Of a stretch of DNA of 64,000 nt, positions 1-10,189 are shown piece by piece. The position numbers were made by a program, and so were the translations under genes. The notes under the pieces are model-generated. The model ran no database searches. It saw only the letters and a list, made by a program, of their open reading frames with translations, and was not told the DNA's origin. Origin of the DNA: Saccharomonospora cyanea NA-134 (GTDB taxonomy: Bacteria; Actinomycetota; Actinomycetes; Mycobacteriales; Pseudonocardiaceae); NCBI RefSeq assembly GCF_000244975.1, contig NZ_CM001440.1:1043538-1107537 (forward strand). The letters run 5' to 3'. Each line of letters begins with the position of its first letter. Positions within the stretch are counted from its first letter, which is position 1.

Positions 1-972
1 CCATGTGGTAGTCGGAGTTCGGCGACACTTTGGACAGGCAGGGCACTTCGCGGCCGATCCGGTCGATGTCGTCGAGTGTGAAGTCGATCTCGCCCTCCCG
101 CGCGGCGGCGAGGATGTGCAGGACGGTGTTGGTGGAGCCGCCCATCGCCATGTCGAGTGCCATGGCGTTCTCGAAGGCCTGCTTGGTGGCGATGGAGCGG
201 GGCAGCGCGGACTCGTCGTCCTCGCCGTACCAGCGCTTGGCCAGTTCCACCACCGTCCGACCCGCCTCCGTGAACAGCTCCCGGCGCGCGGCGTGAGTGG
301 CCAGAGTGGACCCGTTGCCGGGCAGCGAGAGCCCCAGCGCCTCGGTGAGGCAGTTCATCGAGTTGGCGGTGAACATGCCCGAACACGACCCGCACGTCGG
401 GCAGGCCGACTGCTCGACGACGGAAAGGCCGGCGTCGTCGACGGCCGAGTTGGCCGAGGCCGCGATCGCGGTGATGAGGTCGGTCGGTGCGTGCGCCACG
501 CCGTCGACCACGACGGCCTTGCCGGCCTCCATGGGACCGCCGGAGACGAACACCGTCGGGATGTTGAGCCGCATGGCGGCGTTGAGCATCCCCGGCGTGA
601 TCTTGTCGCAGTTCGAGATGCACACCAGCGCGTCGGCCTGGTGCGCGTTGGCCATGTACTCGACCGAGTCGGCGATGATCTCGCGCGAGGGCAGCGAGTA
701 GAGCATGCCGCTGTGACCCATGGCGATGCCGTCGTCCACCGCGATGGTGTGGAACTCGCGGGGCACACCGCCGGCCTCGCGCACGGCCTCGGCGACGACC
801 TCACCGAGGTCCTTGAGGTGTACGTGTCCCGGCACGAACTGGGTGTAGGAGTTGGCGATCGCGACGATGGGCTTGCCGAAGTCGCTGTCGGTCATGCCGG
901 TCGCGCGCCACAGGGAGCGGGCTCCCGCGGCGTTGCGGCCGTGGGTCGTGGTTCGGGAACGCAGAGCAGGCA
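1..972 (-). CDS. ilvD: Dihydroxy-acid dehydratase, 3' part cut off by the window edge
   Basis: Dehydrates 2,3-dihydroxy-3-methyl acids to 2-oxo acids, the third common step of valine, leucine and isoleucine synthesis, in the cytosol. Only the N-terminal 324 residues are present; the family is about 615 long. Visible landmarks are [13 protein letters not shown] near residue 41, the Mg-binding [13 protein letters not shown] near 79, [10 protein letters not shown] around Cys122 and the cysteine cluster [11 protein letters not shown] near 191. FVPGHVHL, where other members have a cysteine, matches the E. coli-type 4Fe-4S enzymes rather than the 2Fe-2S class (family knowledge). The ATG at 972 gives the expected N-terminus. 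It is convergent in purpose with ilvBNC but transcribed away from it. Confidence 0.96.
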
Positions 973-1024
973 TGGGCAAACTGTACGCCCGGCCGGGGAT
1001 CCCGAAGCCGCCGGTCGGCGCCCG

Positions 1025-1570
1025 CTACCGGGCGTCGTCGTCCCCGGACCGCCCCTCGGGCCTCTCGTCGCCGGAGCGTTCGCCGGACTCGTCGCTCGCC
1101 GCGGGCTCGCCGGTGCCCGGCTCCTCGGGCTCGGTGAGCACACCCGAGGGGTCGGGCACGCGTCCCTCGCTGACCAGCGACAGCACAGGCAGGTGCCGGG
1201 TGCGCACGGAGGGCAGCGGCACACCTGTGTCGTCGGCGAGCACGGCGACGACCGTGGACTTCGGGGTGATGGTGAAGCCCTTGATCGCGTCCCACGGCAG
1301 GTCGCGGGTGCCCAGCAGGGTGCGCACGGTGAGACCCTCGCGGGTGGCCACCGTGCGGGTCCTGACGATCCACAGCGCCAGCACGATGGGCACGAGCAGC
1401 AGCACCAGCAGGTACGGCAGCGCGGCCGCGAACGGGAACATGCACATGAACAACATCAGCACGCCGATCAGCGCGGTTCCCGGGACGCGGAACACCGCCT
1501 TGCTGCCCTTTTCGGGGGAGCCGGCACCCGAGCCGGTGCCGTGCTCGTCGTCGCGTCGTGTCGCCGTCAT
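1025..1570 (-). CDS. PH-domain membrane protein of the CFP-6 / low-molecular-weight antigen 6 type
   Basis: 181 residues. A charged N-terminus is followed by two hydrophobic segments at about residues 31-50 and 52-69, then a bacterial PH-like beta domain at about 70-145 (RTRTVATREGLTVRTLLGTR, then PWDAIKGFTITP), then an acidic Glu/Pro/Ser-rich tail. The M. tuberculosis counterpart (cfp6, Rv3004) also lies beside ilvB, which supports the assignment. The function is not established; it is probably anchored in the membrane with the PH domain in the cytosol. The ATG overlaps the TGA of a small upstream ORF by four bases (ATGA), suggesting translational coupling. ilvD lies 52 bp downstream on the same strand, so the three may form one transcript. 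Confidence 0.85.
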   Translation of the reverse strand: MTATRRDDEHGTGSGAGSPEKGSKAVFRVPGTALIGVLMLFMCMFPFAAALPYLLVLLLVPIVLALWIVRTRTVATREGLTVRTLLGTRDLPWDAIKGFTITPKSTVVAVLADDTGVPLPSVRTRHLPVLSLVSEGRVPDPSGVLTEPEEPGTGEPAASDESGERSGDERPEGRSGDDDAR

Positions 1571-1722
1571 GGTCGTGTCCTGCCCTCGATCCGCCACTCC
1601 ACGATGGTGCACCGCAGGTGGGAGGCGGTGCCACCCGGGGGCGTCCGACGGTCGGAGGGTCCAGTATCCGGGATCACCATCCCGCAGAGTTGACACTTCT
1701 CGTCGTGGGCGATTAACGTCAT
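1567..1722 (-). CDS. Small putative zinc-binding protein (51 aa)
   Basis: Short frame starting at ATG 1722. It carries a CxxC pair ([12 protein letters not shown], Cys10 and Cys13) and a later HxxC (SHLRC, His35 and Cys38), a spacing typical of small treble-clef or zinc-ribbon folds. Its TGA overlaps the ATG of the PH-domain gene (ATGA), which favours real translation. Its first 33 bases cover the divergent ilvB promoter. An upstream in-frame start at 1818 exists, but its translation would run through the ilvB leader region. I do not recognise a family; zinc binding is inferred only from the Cys/His spacing. Confidence 0.5.
   Translation of the reverse strand: MTLIAHDEKCQLCGMVIPDTGPSDRRTPPGGTASHLRCTIVEWRIEGRTRP
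1690..1719 (+). promoter_or_regulatory. Promoter of the ilvB leader and ilvBNC
   Basis: A perfect -35 box TTGACA (1690-1695) is separated by 18 bases from TAACGT (1714-1719). Initiation would fall about seven bases downstream, at or next to the GTG at 1727, so the leader peptide is probably translated from a leaderless transcript. The promoter lies inside the 5' coding region of the small minus-strand ORF. Confidence 0.75.
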
Positions 1723-1726
1723 CGCC

Positions 1727-1774
1727 GTGACACCGCAGCTTGTTCTCGTAATTTCCCCGCGCGTCGGCGCGTAG
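1727..1774 (+). CDS. ilvB leader peptide (15 aa, branched-chain residues)
   Basis: GTG-initiated frame encoding [15 protein letters not shown] and ending at TAG 1772-1774. Residues 5-9 are Leu-Val-Leu-Val-Ile, the three end products of the pathway. It sits between the promoter and an intrinsic terminator upstream of ilvB. A GC-rich hairpin (CCCCGCGC at 1755-1762 with GCGC at 1767-1770 and GGGG at 1774-1777) overlaps its 3' end and could act as the pause structure. This is the classical layout of ribosome-mediated attenuation, in which scarcity of charged Leu, Val or Ile tRNA stalls the ribosome and relieves termination. Confidence 0.8.
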   Translation: MTPQLVLVISPRVGA

Positions 1775-1800
1775 GGGAAGTCCCTCTGCGTCGACGCGCG

Positions 1801-1838
1801 ACCCTCGTGCGACCACACCTGGTCGGCGGGGGTTTTTT
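1801..1838 (+). terminator. Attenuator terminator upstream of ilvB
   Basis: ACCC (1801-1804) and CGACC (1810-1814) pair with GGTCG (1821-1825) and GGGT (1830-1833) around a six-base loop, and a run of six T follows at 1833-1838. It lies about 90 bases before the ilvB start, so it can only regulate read-through into ilvBNC. Confidence 0.75.
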
Positions 1839-1929
1839 GTTGCGCGGACGGCGTAGCGGGAGCTCCCCAGGCGACGACGACCGAAGAACCCCGACCGAAA
1901 ACCCGGACAATCCCACGAGGCGAGAACCG

Positions 1930-3792
1930 ATGACCAGCGCCACCTCGCGATCGGACGCGACCGCCGGGTCGACACCGAACTCGGCGTCACCCGCCAACTC
2001 TGGACCCCGCCCCAAGCCGACACCGCCCGCAGGAGTACCCGTTCGGGTGACGGGCGCGCAGTCGCTCGTGCGGTCCCTCGAAGCCGTCGGCGTCGAGGTG
2101 GTCTTCGGTATCCCCGGTGGCACGATCCTTCCCGCGTACGACCCGCTCCTCGACTCGACCAAGGTGCGGCACGTCCTCGTGCGGCACGAGCAGGGCGCGG
2201 GCCACGCGGCGACCGGCTACGCGCAGGCCACCGGAAGGGTCGGCGTGTGCATGGCGACGTCCGGGCCGGGTGCGACCAACCTGGTGACGCCGCTCGCGGA
2301 CGCGTACATGGACTCGGTTCCGGTGGTCGCCATCACCGGGCAGCAGACCCGGGCGCTCATCGGCTCGGACGCGTTCCAGGAAGCCGACATCTGCGGCATC
2401 ACGATGCCCATCACCAAGCACAACTTCCTCGTCACCGAGCCCGCCGACATCCCCAGGGTGATCGCCGAGGCGTTCCACCTGGCGAGCACCGGACGGCCCG
2501 GCCCCGTGCTGGTGGACATCCCCAAGGACGTGCTCCAGGAGACGACGTCGTTCGCGTGGCCGCCTGAGCTGAACCTGCCCGGCTACCGGCCCACGCTGCG
2601 TCCCCACGGCAAGCAGGTCAGGGAGGCGGCGCGCCTCATCACACAGGCCAGGCGGCCCGTGTTCTACGTCGGAGGCGGAGTGCTCAAGGCCGGGGCGGCC
2701 GAGCAGTTGCGTGAACTGGTCGAGCTCACCGGCATTCCCGTGGTGACCACGTTGATGGCCCGCGGCGTGTTCCCCGACTCGCACCGGCAGCACCTCGGTA
2801 TGCCGGGCATGCACGGCTCGGTGGCGGCGGTCGCTGCGATGCAGCGCGCGGACCTGCTCGTGGCGCTGGGCGCGCGCTTCGACGACCGGGTGACGGGCAG
2901 GCTGGAGTCGTTCGCCCCCGAGGCGAAGGTGGTGCACGCCGACATCGACCCGGCCGAGATCTCCAAGAACCGCAAGGCCGACGTGCCGATCGTGGGTGAC
3001 TGCGCCGAGATCATCACCGAGTTGATCGACGCGGTGCGGAACGAGACGTCCTACGGCGAGTCCGCGGACCTGGCCGCGTGGTGGTTGCAGCTCAACTCGT
3101 GGCGGGACACGTTCCCCGCGGGCTACGAGTGGCCGTCCGACGGGACGCTGGCGCCGCAGTACGTCATCGAGCGCATCGGGAAACTCGTGGGACCCGACGC
3201 CATCTACGCGGCCGGGGTCGGGCAGCACCAGATGTGGGCGGCCCAGTTCATCTCCTACGAGCAGCCGCGAACGTGGATCAACTCGGGTGGTCTCGGCACG
3301 ATGGGGTTCGCCGTGCCCGCGGCCATGGGCGCCCAGTTCGGCAGGCCCGACAAGCAGGTGTGGGCCATCGACGGCGACGGTTGCTTCCAGATGACCAACC
3401 AGGAACTCGCCACGTGCGCCATCGAGGGAGCGCCCATCAAGGTGGCCGTCATCAACAACGGCAACCTCGGCATGGTGCGGCAGTGGCAGAACCTCTTCTA
3501 CGCCGAGAGGTACTCCAACACCGACCTCGGCACGCACAAGCACCGCATCCCGGACTTCGCGCTGCTCGCCGAGGCACTCGGCTGTGCGGGCCTGCGGTGT
3601 GAGACCAAGGACTCCGTCGACGACACCATCCGCAGGGCCATGGAGATCAACGACCGTCCGGTGGTGATCGACTTCGTCGTGGGCAAGGACGCCCAGGTGT
3701 GGCCGATGGTGGCTGCCGGGACGAGCAACGACGAGATCATGGCCGCGCGGGGCATCCGACCGCTGTTCGACGAGGACGAGGTGTCGCAGTGA
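1930..3792 (+). CDS. ilvB: Acetolactate synthase large (catalytic) subunit
   Basis: ThDP- and FAD-dependent enzyme joining two pyruvates to acetolactate, or pyruvate and 2-oxobutyrate to acetohydroxybutyrate, the first common step to Val/Leu/Ile. 620 residues, with a Pro/Ser/Thr-rich N-terminal extension of about 35. Family landmarks are [18 protein letters not shown], the catalytic glutamate in [14 protein letters not shown], the FAD-region [11 protein letters not shown], and the ThDP/Mg site [15 protein letters not shown] followed by [12 protein letters not shown]. The ATG at 1930 is preceded by a purine-rich AGGCGAG. It heads an ilvB-ilvN-ilvC operon (gaps 40 and 43 bp) and is controlled by the attenuator at 1727-1838. 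Confidence 0.97.
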   Translation: MTSATSRSDATAGSTPNSASPANSGPRPKPTPPAGVPVRVTGAQSLVRSLEAVGVEVVFGIPGGTILPAYDPLLDSTKVRHVLVRHEQGAGHAATGYAQATGRVGVCMATSGPGATNLVTPLADAYMDSVPVVAITGQQTRALIGSDAFQEADICGITMPITKHNFLVTEPADIPRVIAEAFHLASTGRPGPVLVDIPKDVLQETTSFAWPPELNLPGYRPTLRPHGKQVREAARLITQARRPVFYVGGGVLKAGAAEQLRELVELTGIPVVTTLMARGVFPDSHRQHLGMPGMHGSVAAVAAMQRADLLVALGARFDDRVTGRLESFAPEAKVVHADIDPAEISKNRKADVPIVGDCAEIITELIDAVRNETSYGESADLAAWWLQLNSWRDTFPAGYEWPSDGTLAPQYVIERIGKLVGPDAIYAAGVGQHQMWAAQFISYEQPRTWINSGGLGTMGFAVPAAMGAQFGRPDKQVWAIDGDGCFQMTNQELATCAIEGAPIKVAVINNGNLGMVRQWQNLFYAERYSNTDLGTHKHRIPDFALLAEALGCAGLRCETKDSVDDTIRRAMEINDRPVVIDFVVGKDAQVWPMVAAGTSNDEIMAARGIRPLFDEDEVSQ

Positions 3793-3832
3793 GGTTTCCG
3801 CGTACCGAGGAGCGAAAGGAGCGGAAGCGCTC

Positions 3833-5396
<1,564 letters not shown>

Positions 5397-5402
5397 TCCT
5401 CG

Positions 5403-5437
5403 ACGGAGCCGGGATTCCCCGAGGATCCCGGCTCCGT
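5403..5437 (+). terminator. Terminator hairpin after ilvC
   Basis: A perfect 13-bp stem (ACGGAGCCGGGAT at 5403-5415, complement at 5425-5437) with a nine-base loop, immediately after ilvC. No T-run follows, as is common in high-GC actinobacteria. Confidence 0.8.
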
Positions 5438-5478
5438 TCCGAGTGCCCGCGAACCGCGGGATGCCCTACCGTGCCTCC

Positions 5479-5757
5479 ATGAAAAACGATTCCTCCGTTG
5501 TCGACGACAAGTTCGGTGTTCGTGAAGGCCTCGATCTCTCCTCCGCGCGGTGGCGGCGCCTTCCCAGCGGCGTCGGCGCCGGTGCCGAGAAGTACGGCAC
5601 TGTGGAGTACGCCTTCGTCACACACAGCGATTCGGTGACGTATGTGGCGTTACGGCAGGCGGCGGGCCGGGGCGGCACCGTTCTGGTCTTCACGCCGTCC
5701 GAATGGGACGCCTTCCTCCTCGGCGCCAGGGCAGGCGAGTTCGACCGCTCGTACTGA
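5479..5757 (+). CDS. DUF397-family small protein
   Basis: 92 residues. The C-terminal part ([19 protein letters not shown] then ARAGEFD) matches the DUF397 consensus, whose members often pair with XRE regulators in actinobacteria; no XRE gene is adjacent here. The ATG at 5479 lies six bases after TACCGT (5467-5472), an arrangement seen at many starts in this window and consistent with a leaderless mRNA. An in-frame ATG at 5443 lies only six bases after the ilvC hairpin and is less likely. Function unknown. Confidence 0.75.
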   Translation: MKNDSSVVDDKFGVREGLDLSSARWRRLPSGVGAGAEKYGTVEYAFVTHSDSVTYVALRQAAGRGGTVLVFTPSEWDAFLLGARAGEFDRSY

Positions 5758-5891
5758 CCCCTGCGCTTGTTCGCTGCGTGCCGGACGTGCGGTCTCCGTC
5801 CGCGTGCGTGGCCGTGTCCGGACCGGGTCTCTTCCTGTCTCTTACTGTTCTCTTCATTCGGACGCGTTGCGGTGGCGGGGTCGTCCGGGAC

Positions 5892-5897
5892 TAGACT
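5892..5897 (+). promoter_or_regulatory. Probable -10 box of the serA promoter
   Basis: TAGACT matches the actinobacterial TANNNT -10; a TTGCGG sits 19 bases upstream (5867-5872). The implied 5' UTR is about 75 bases. No pathway-matching leader peptide is visible in it. Confidence 0.4.
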
Positions 5898-5979
5898 TCC
5901 TGCTTCGAGGACACAGTGTCGTGGCCTGCAAGTGAGCGTCTGCGAACGGCCCCAAACCTTCTGAGACGAAAGGCGCATC

Positions 5980-7575
5980 GTGAGCAATTCCAGCCAGCCC
6001 GTCGTTCTCCTCGCCGAGAAACTCGCCCCGTCCGCGGTCGCGGTGTTCGGTGACGAGGTCGAGGTCCGGCATGTGGACGGCACCGACCGTCCCGCTTTGT
6101 TGCAGGCCGTGAAGGAGGCCGACGCGCTCCTGGTGCGATCCGCCACCAAGGTCGACAGGGAGGTTCTCGCCGAGGCCCCGAAGCTGAAGGTCGTCGCGCG
6201 GGCCGGGGTGGGCCTCGACAACGTCGACGTCCCCGCCGCCACCGAGCGCGGTGTGCTGGTGGTCAACGCGCCCACGTCGAACATCGTGTCGGCGGCCGAG
6301 CACGCCGTCGCCCTGCTGATGGCCGTGGCCCGTCGCGTTCCCGCGGCCGACCAGAGCCTGCGGAGCGGCGAGTGGAAGCGCAGCGCCTACACGGGTGTGG
6401 AGCTGTCCGGCAAGACCGTCGGCGTGGTGGGCTTCGGCAAGATCGGTCAGCTCGTGGCCGCGCGGCTCGCCGCGTTCGACACGAAGCTGCTCGCCTACGA
6501 CCCCTACGTCTCGGCCGCGCGGGCGGCGCAACTGGGGGTCGAACTGGTGTCGCTGGACGAGCTGCTGGAGCGATCCGACGCCATTTCGATCCACCTTCCC
6601 AAGACACCCGAGACCAAGGGACTCATCGACGCCGCCGCGCTGGCGAAGGTCAAGCCGGGCGTGCTGGTGGTGAACGCGGCCAGGGGCGGCCTGATCGACG
6701 AGAACGCGCTCGCGGAGGCACTGCGCGAGGGCCGTGTCGGCGGTGCGGGCATCGACGTGTTCGCCGAGGAGCCCACGACGTCGAGTCCGTTGTTCGAGTT
6801 GCCCAACGTCGTCGTCACGCCGCACCTCGGCGCTTCGACGCGGGAGGCGCAGGACCGGGCGGGCACCGATGTGGCCCGGTCGACGTTGCTGGCGCTGCGC
6901 GGTGACTTCGTGCCGGACGCCGTCAACGTCGCCAGCGGCACGGTCGGTGAGGAGGTCCGGCCGTACCTGTCGCTCACCCAGAAGCTCGGCACCGTGCTGT
7001 CCGCGTTCAGCACCAAGGCCCCGGCGTCGGTGTCCGTGACGGCGGCGGGCGAACTCGCCACCGAGGACGTGAGCGTGCTCCAGCTGGCCGCGCTGCGCGG
7101 TGTCTTCGCCGGCGTCGTGGAGGACCAGGTGACGTTCGTGAACGCGCCTCGTCTCGCCGAGGAGCTCGGCGTGCAGGTGAGCGTGTCCACCGAGCCGGAG
7201 AGCCAGAACTACCGCAGCCAGGTCACCGTGCGCGTCGTGCACGACGACGGCAGCTCGCACTCCGTGTCCGGTGCCGTGACGGGCAAGGACGAGGTCGAGA
7301 AGCTCATCGAGGTCAACGGCAGGCACTTCGACATCCGCGCCGAGGGCCACATGCTGCTGCTGGAGTACCCCGACCGGCCGGGCATCATGGGCCGGGTCGG
7401 CACCCTGCTCGGCGAGGCGGGCATCAACATCGAGGCCGCGCAGATCAGCCAGACCACCGACCGTTCCGACGCTGTGATGCTGCTGCGGGTCGACCGCGCC
7501 GTCGGCGGTCACATGCTCGAACCGATCGGTGCCACGGTCGACGCCAGGATGATCCGGGCGGTCGACTTCGACTGA
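5980..7575 (+). CDS. serA: D-3-phosphoglycerate dehydrogenase
   Basis: Oxidises 3-phosphoglycerate with NAD+, the first step of serine synthesis. 531 residues, the long type I form. Substrate-binding domain at both ends of the catalytic unit; Rossmann motif [17 protein letters not shown] at about 140-157; catalytic His in [15 protein letters not shown] near 287. An allosteric substrate-binding domain spans about 315-455 and a C-terminal ACT domain ([20 protein letters not shown]) gives serine feedback control. The GTG start follows GAAAGG by about seven bases. Confidence 0.96.
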   Translation: MSNSSQPVVLLAEKLAPSAVAVFGDEVEVRHVDGTDRPALLQAVKEADALLVRSATKVDREVLAEAPKLKVVARAGVGLDNVDVPAATERGVLVVNAPTSNIVSAAEHAVALLMAVARRVPAADQSLRSGEWKRSAYTGVELSGKTVGVVGFGKIGQLVAARLAAFDTKLLAYDPYVSAARAAQLGVELVSLDELLERSDAISIHLPKTPETKGLIDAAALAKVKPGVLVVNAARGGLIDENALAEALREGRVGGAGIDVFAEEPTTSSPLFELPNVVVTPHLGASTREAQDRAGTDVARSTLLALRGDFVPDAVNVASGTVGEEVRPYLSLTQKLGTVLSAFSTKAPASVSVTAAGELATEDVSVLQLAALRGVFAGVVEDQVTFVNAPRLAEELGVQVSVSTEPESQNYRSQVTVRVVHDDGSSHSVSGAVTGKDEVEKLIEVNGRHFDIRAEGHMLLLEYPDRPGIMGRVGTLLGEAGINIEAAQISQTTDRSDAVMLLRVDRAVGGHMLEPIGATVDARMIRAVDFD

Positions 7576-7591
7576 CCCTTCGGACTTCTGC

Positions 7592-7621
7592 GGCCCCCGT
7601 CGGCGCGAGCCGGTGGGGGTC
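7592..7621 (+). terminator. Terminator hairpin after serA
   Basis: GGCCCCCGTCGGC pairs, with G-U wobbles, with GCCGGTGGGGGTC around GCGA, followed by GTTT. It sits about 17 bases past the serA stop. Confidence 0.65.
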
Positions 7622-7678
7622 GTTTCCGTGCCCGCGAAGTCTCCACTATGGATCGAGCTCGCGGACGCGTGGTGAACC

Positions 7679-7701
7679 GCACCCCTTTCGGGTGCCGTTT
7701 T
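7679..7701 (+). terminator. Small intrinsic terminator between serA and leuB
   Basis: GCACCC (7679-7684) pairs with GGGTGC (7690-7695) and is followed by CGTTTT. It could be a back-up terminator for serA or an attenuator for leuB. I found no Leu-rich leader ORF next to it, so the first reading is preferred. Confidence 0.5.
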
Positions 7702-7865
7702 CCTCGGTCCTTGTGACACGATTGAGTGACGAGTGTCTGCCCGGCTGCGGCGTATGGGTGGTCGTGCTTCGTCCGATCGACGACCAACGGTAACCTGCCG
7801 TCGCTGGAGTTCGATCGCGGATGGGCTTCCGGAGCGCCGGGTGCCTGACTGACGGAGGTGTGTGG

Positions 7866-8906
7866 ATGCGGCTCGCTGTGATCCCTGGCGACGGGATCGG
7901 GCCCGAGGTCGTGACCGAGGCGCTGAAGGTGCTTGCCGAGGTCGTCCCGAGTGCCGAGATCACCAAGTACGACCTTGGCGCATCCCGTTGGCACGCCACG
8001 GGCGAGTTGCTGCCCGAGTCGGTGCTGAGTGAGCTGCGGCAGCACGACGCCATCCTGCTCGGCGCCGTCGGTGACCCGAGCGTGCCGAGCGGCATCCTCG
8101 AACGCGGGTTGCTGCTGCGGCTTCGGTTCGAGCTCGACCACCACGTCAACCTCCGGCCCGGACGGCTCTACCCGGGCGTGCGCGGCCCGCTGGCCGACCC
8201 CGGCGAGGTCGACATGGTCGTGGTGCGGGAGGGCACCGAAGGCCCGTACGCGGGCAACGGCGGCCTGCTGCGCAAGGACACCGAGCAGGAGATCGCCACC
8301 GAGGTCAGCGTCAACACGGCCTTCGGCATCCGCAGGGTGGTGGCCGACGCCTTCGCCCGCGCCGAGCAGCGTCCGCGCAAACACCTCACGCTCGTCCACA
8401 AGACGAACGTCCTCGAGCACGCCGGTTCACTGTGGTCGCGGATCGTCGAGGAGGAGTCGCTGGCGCACCCCGACGTCACCGTGGCCTACTCGCACGTGGA
8501 CGCCGCGACGATCCACCTCGTCACCGACCCCAGCCGGTTCGACGTCATCGTGACCGACAACCTCTTCGGCGACATCATCACCGACCTCGTCGCCGCGGTC
8601 ACCGGCGGAATCGGGCTCGCCGCGAGCGGCAACCTCGACATCACGCGTCGCAACCCCAGCATGTTCGAGCCCGTGCACGGCAGCGCCCCCGACATCGCGG
8701 GCCAGAACCTCGCCGATCCCACCGCGGCCGTGCTGTCGGTGGCGTTGCTGCTCGACCACCTCGGCGAGCGGGAGTCCGCACGCCGGATCGAGGCGTCCGT
8801 GGCTTTCGACCTCGCCACCCGCGACCAGAACTCCCCCGGCAGCACCCAGGCCATCGGTGACCGTCTGGCCGCGCTCGTCTCCTCGAACACCCGCCAGGCG
8901 AGCTGA
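7866..8906 (+). CDS. leuB: 3-isopropylmalate dehydrogenase
   Basis: NAD+-dependent oxidative decarboxylation of 3-isopropylmalate in leucine synthesis. 346 residues. It has the N-terminal [10 protein letters not shown], the substrate arginines in [14 protein letters not shown], the Mg-binding aspartates in [12 protein letters not shown] and the NAD-site [15 protein letters not shown]. The ATG at 7866 follows GGAGGTG. It is its own transcription unit, away from leuCD, as in mycobacteria, and ends in a strong hairpin. Confidence 0.96.
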   Translation: MRLAVIPGDGIGPEVVTEALKVLAEVVPSAEITKYDLGASRWHATGELLPESVLSELRQHDAILLGAVGDPSVPSGILERGLLLRLRFELDHHVNLRPGRLYPGVRGPLADPGEVDMVVVREGTEGPYAGNGGLLRKDTEQEIATEVSVNTAFGIRRVVADAFARAEQRPRKHLTLVHKTNVLEHAGSLWSRIVEEESLAHPDVTVAYSHVDAATIHLVTDPSRFDVIVTDNLFGDIITDLVAAVTGGIGLAASGNLDITRRNPSMFEPVHGSAPDIAGQNLADPTAAVLSVALLLDHLGERESARRIEASVAFDLATRDQNSPGSTQAIGDRLAALVSSNTRQAS

Positions 8907-8912
8907 GCGCCG

Positions 8913-8950
8913 CCCGGGACCGGACCGCCGTTTCCGCATCCGGTCCCGGG
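8913..8950 (+). terminator. Terminator hairpin after leuB
   Basis: A perfect 12-bp stem (CCCGGGACCGGA at 8913-8924, complement at 8939-8950) with a 14-base loop, seven bases after the leuB stop. Confidence 0.8.
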
Positions 8951-8963
8951 GTATTCGCCGCCC

Positions 8964-9212
8964 ATGCGCACCTGGTTGAAGAACCTGCTGGGACGCCGGG
9001 AACCCGCGTCGTCCAGCGCGCCGGAGGCCGACGCCGCCGACGACCCCGCCGTGTCACGGGCGCGGCCCACGGGCGGCAGGCCCGGTGACGAGCGGGGTGA
9101 CAACCCGTCGTCCACCGGTCCGGGCCACAACGACACGTTCGTCGGCAGAATCGAAGGTGACGACCTCGGTTACGCCGGCGAGACCGGGGCCGAGCGGCGC
9201 AGCGAGGACTGA
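8964..9212 (+). CDS. Small acidic hypothetical protein
   Basis: 82 residues, rich in Asp, Ala, Gly and Arg. A short amphipathic N-terminus (MRTWLKNLLGRRE) precedes a disordered-looking middle and a C-terminal FVGRIEGDDLGYAGETGAER. From memory, similar GYAGETGAE tails occur in hypothetical proteins of related actinobacteria, which is the main reason to treat it as real. It lies just after the leuB terminator, and a terminator cannot explain its open frame. No Shine-Dalgarno is obvious. Function unknown. Confidence 0.55.
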   Translation: MRTWLKNLLGRREPASSSAPEADAADDPAVSRARPTGGRPGDERGDNPSSTGPGHNDTFVGRIEGDDLGYAGETGAERRSED

Positions 9213-9237
9213 CACCGCACCGGCAGGGCTTCTCGGC

Positions 9238-10086
9238 CTACGGGCCGTCCCCGGTGTGGGGCGGCCTTGCCGCCGTGCGGTAGTGGTACCCGCAGAGTTC
9301 CCTGAAGCCGGCTCGCGTGTAGAGGCGACACGCCGCGACGTTGTCCCGCTCCACCTGGAGGTACAGGTGGTCGGCGTGCCGGGTGGCCGCCCAGTGGGCC
9401 AGCGCGGCCACCACCGCGCGTGCCGCACCCCTGCCCCGAGCCCGCGGAAGCGTCGCGATCCCGAACAACCCCGCCCAGCCCGTGTCGACGACGGCCCGGC
9501 CCACCGCCACCACGTCGCCGCCGAGCACCGCGCGGGCGAACCCGGAGGGACACCTCACGCGTTCCAGCAGCGCCCACTCGGCGCGGGAGTCGCCGCCGTG
9601 CACGGCGTGCCAGGTGTCGAACCACGCCCGTGTCGGGTGTTCGTCCACCACCACCCACGCCGGAGGCGGGCCGAGGAGGTCGACGGCCCGAGCGACGGAG
9701 GCCGTTCGCAACGACATCGGGCTCTCCACGCGGTAACCGCGCTCGGCGAGCAGGGAGTCGAGAGAGTCCGGGCACGCCCCGGGACTGATCTGGAACCGGG
9801 CGAGTGAACCTCGGCGGGTGTAGAACTCCTCCGCCGCCTCGACCCGGCACACCAGTCGCTCACCCGAGGCGTCCGCGTTGGGGAGCACCGACCGCACCCA
9901 CCAGGCCGCGGCGGGAGCGTCACGCAACCACCAGCCGTCCGCACGCCGCACGGTTTCGGCGGGCACGGCCCGGGCCGTCCTCTCCTGAATCAGGCGCACC
10001 GGCTCCGGCACGGTGGGTTCCTCGGACTTCTCACGGAACGGACTCACGGGCGTGCCTGCCCGTGACTGTGGCAGGATGTGGGGCAT
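9238..10086 (-). CDS. GNAT-family N-acetyltransferase
   Basis: 282 residues. The C-terminal half is a GNAT domain with the acetyl-CoA loop (ATLPRARGRGAARAVVAALA) and the closing strand-helix LYLQVERDNVAACRLYTRAGF; the N-terminal half (about 1-130) is a less conserved second domain, as in two-domain GNAT proteins. The substrate cannot be told. The ATG at 10086 shares the palindrome CATG with the divergent cimA leader ORF. On its strand a GAGAGG lies six bases before the start, and GATAAT lies further upstream inside the Ile codons of the leader. Confidence 0.82.
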   Translation of the reverse strand: MPHILPQSRAGTPVSPFREKSEEPTVPEPVRLIQERTARAVPAETVRRADGWWLRDAPAAAWWVRSVLPNADASGERLVCRVEAAEEFYTRRGSLARFQISPGACPDSLDSLLAERGYRVESPMSLRTASVARAVDLLGPPPAWVVVDEHPTRAWFDTWHAVHGGDSRAEWALLERVRCPSGFARAVLGGDVVAVGRAVVDTGWAGLFGIATLPRARGRGAARAVVAALAHWAATRHADHLYLQVERDNVAACRLYTRAGFRELCGYHYRTAARPPHTGDGP

Positions 10087-10129
10087 GACCACCTCTCGCG
10101 TGATCATTATCGGCAGGCGCGCCGGGTAG
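10085..10129 (+). CDS. cimA leader peptide (14 aa, three consecutive isoleucines)
   Basis: ATG-initiated frame encoding MTTSRVIIIGRRAG, ending at TAG 10127-10129. The codons ATC-ATT-ATC form an isoleucine control region, matching citramalate synthase, which starts a threonine-independent route to isoleucine. A CAGGAT -10-like box (10072-10077) lies seven bases before the ATG, suggesting a leaderless transcript. A second in-frame start, GTG at 10100, would give MIIIGRRAG. It is followed by an alternative hairpin and an intrinsic terminator. Confidence 0.8.
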   Translation: MTTSRVIIIGRRAG

Positions 10130-10156
10130 TGCTGAGAAGCTCCAGCACCGGCGCGC

Positions 10157-10189
10157 AGACCTCTCGCATCCCAGCGGGGGGTCTTTTTT
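10157..10189 (+). terminator. Attenuator terminator upstream of cimA
   Basis: AGACCTCTCGC (10157-10167) pairs, with two G-U pairs, with GCGGGGGGTCT (10174-10184) and is followed by a T-run. Upstream, CGCGCC around the leader stop can pair with GGCGCG before the terminator, enclosing GTGCTG/CAGCAC, so a competing antiterminator fold exists. It lies about 30 bases before the cimA start. Confidence 0.75.

Noticed and set aside
7648-7716. 22-codon ORF before leuB as a possible leader peptide
   Set aside because: Its codons show no leucine cluster, and the adjacent hairpin is better explained as a terminator for serA.
5854-7719. Long open frame antisense to serA
   Set aside because: Shadow of serA; no ribosome site, no recognisable domain.
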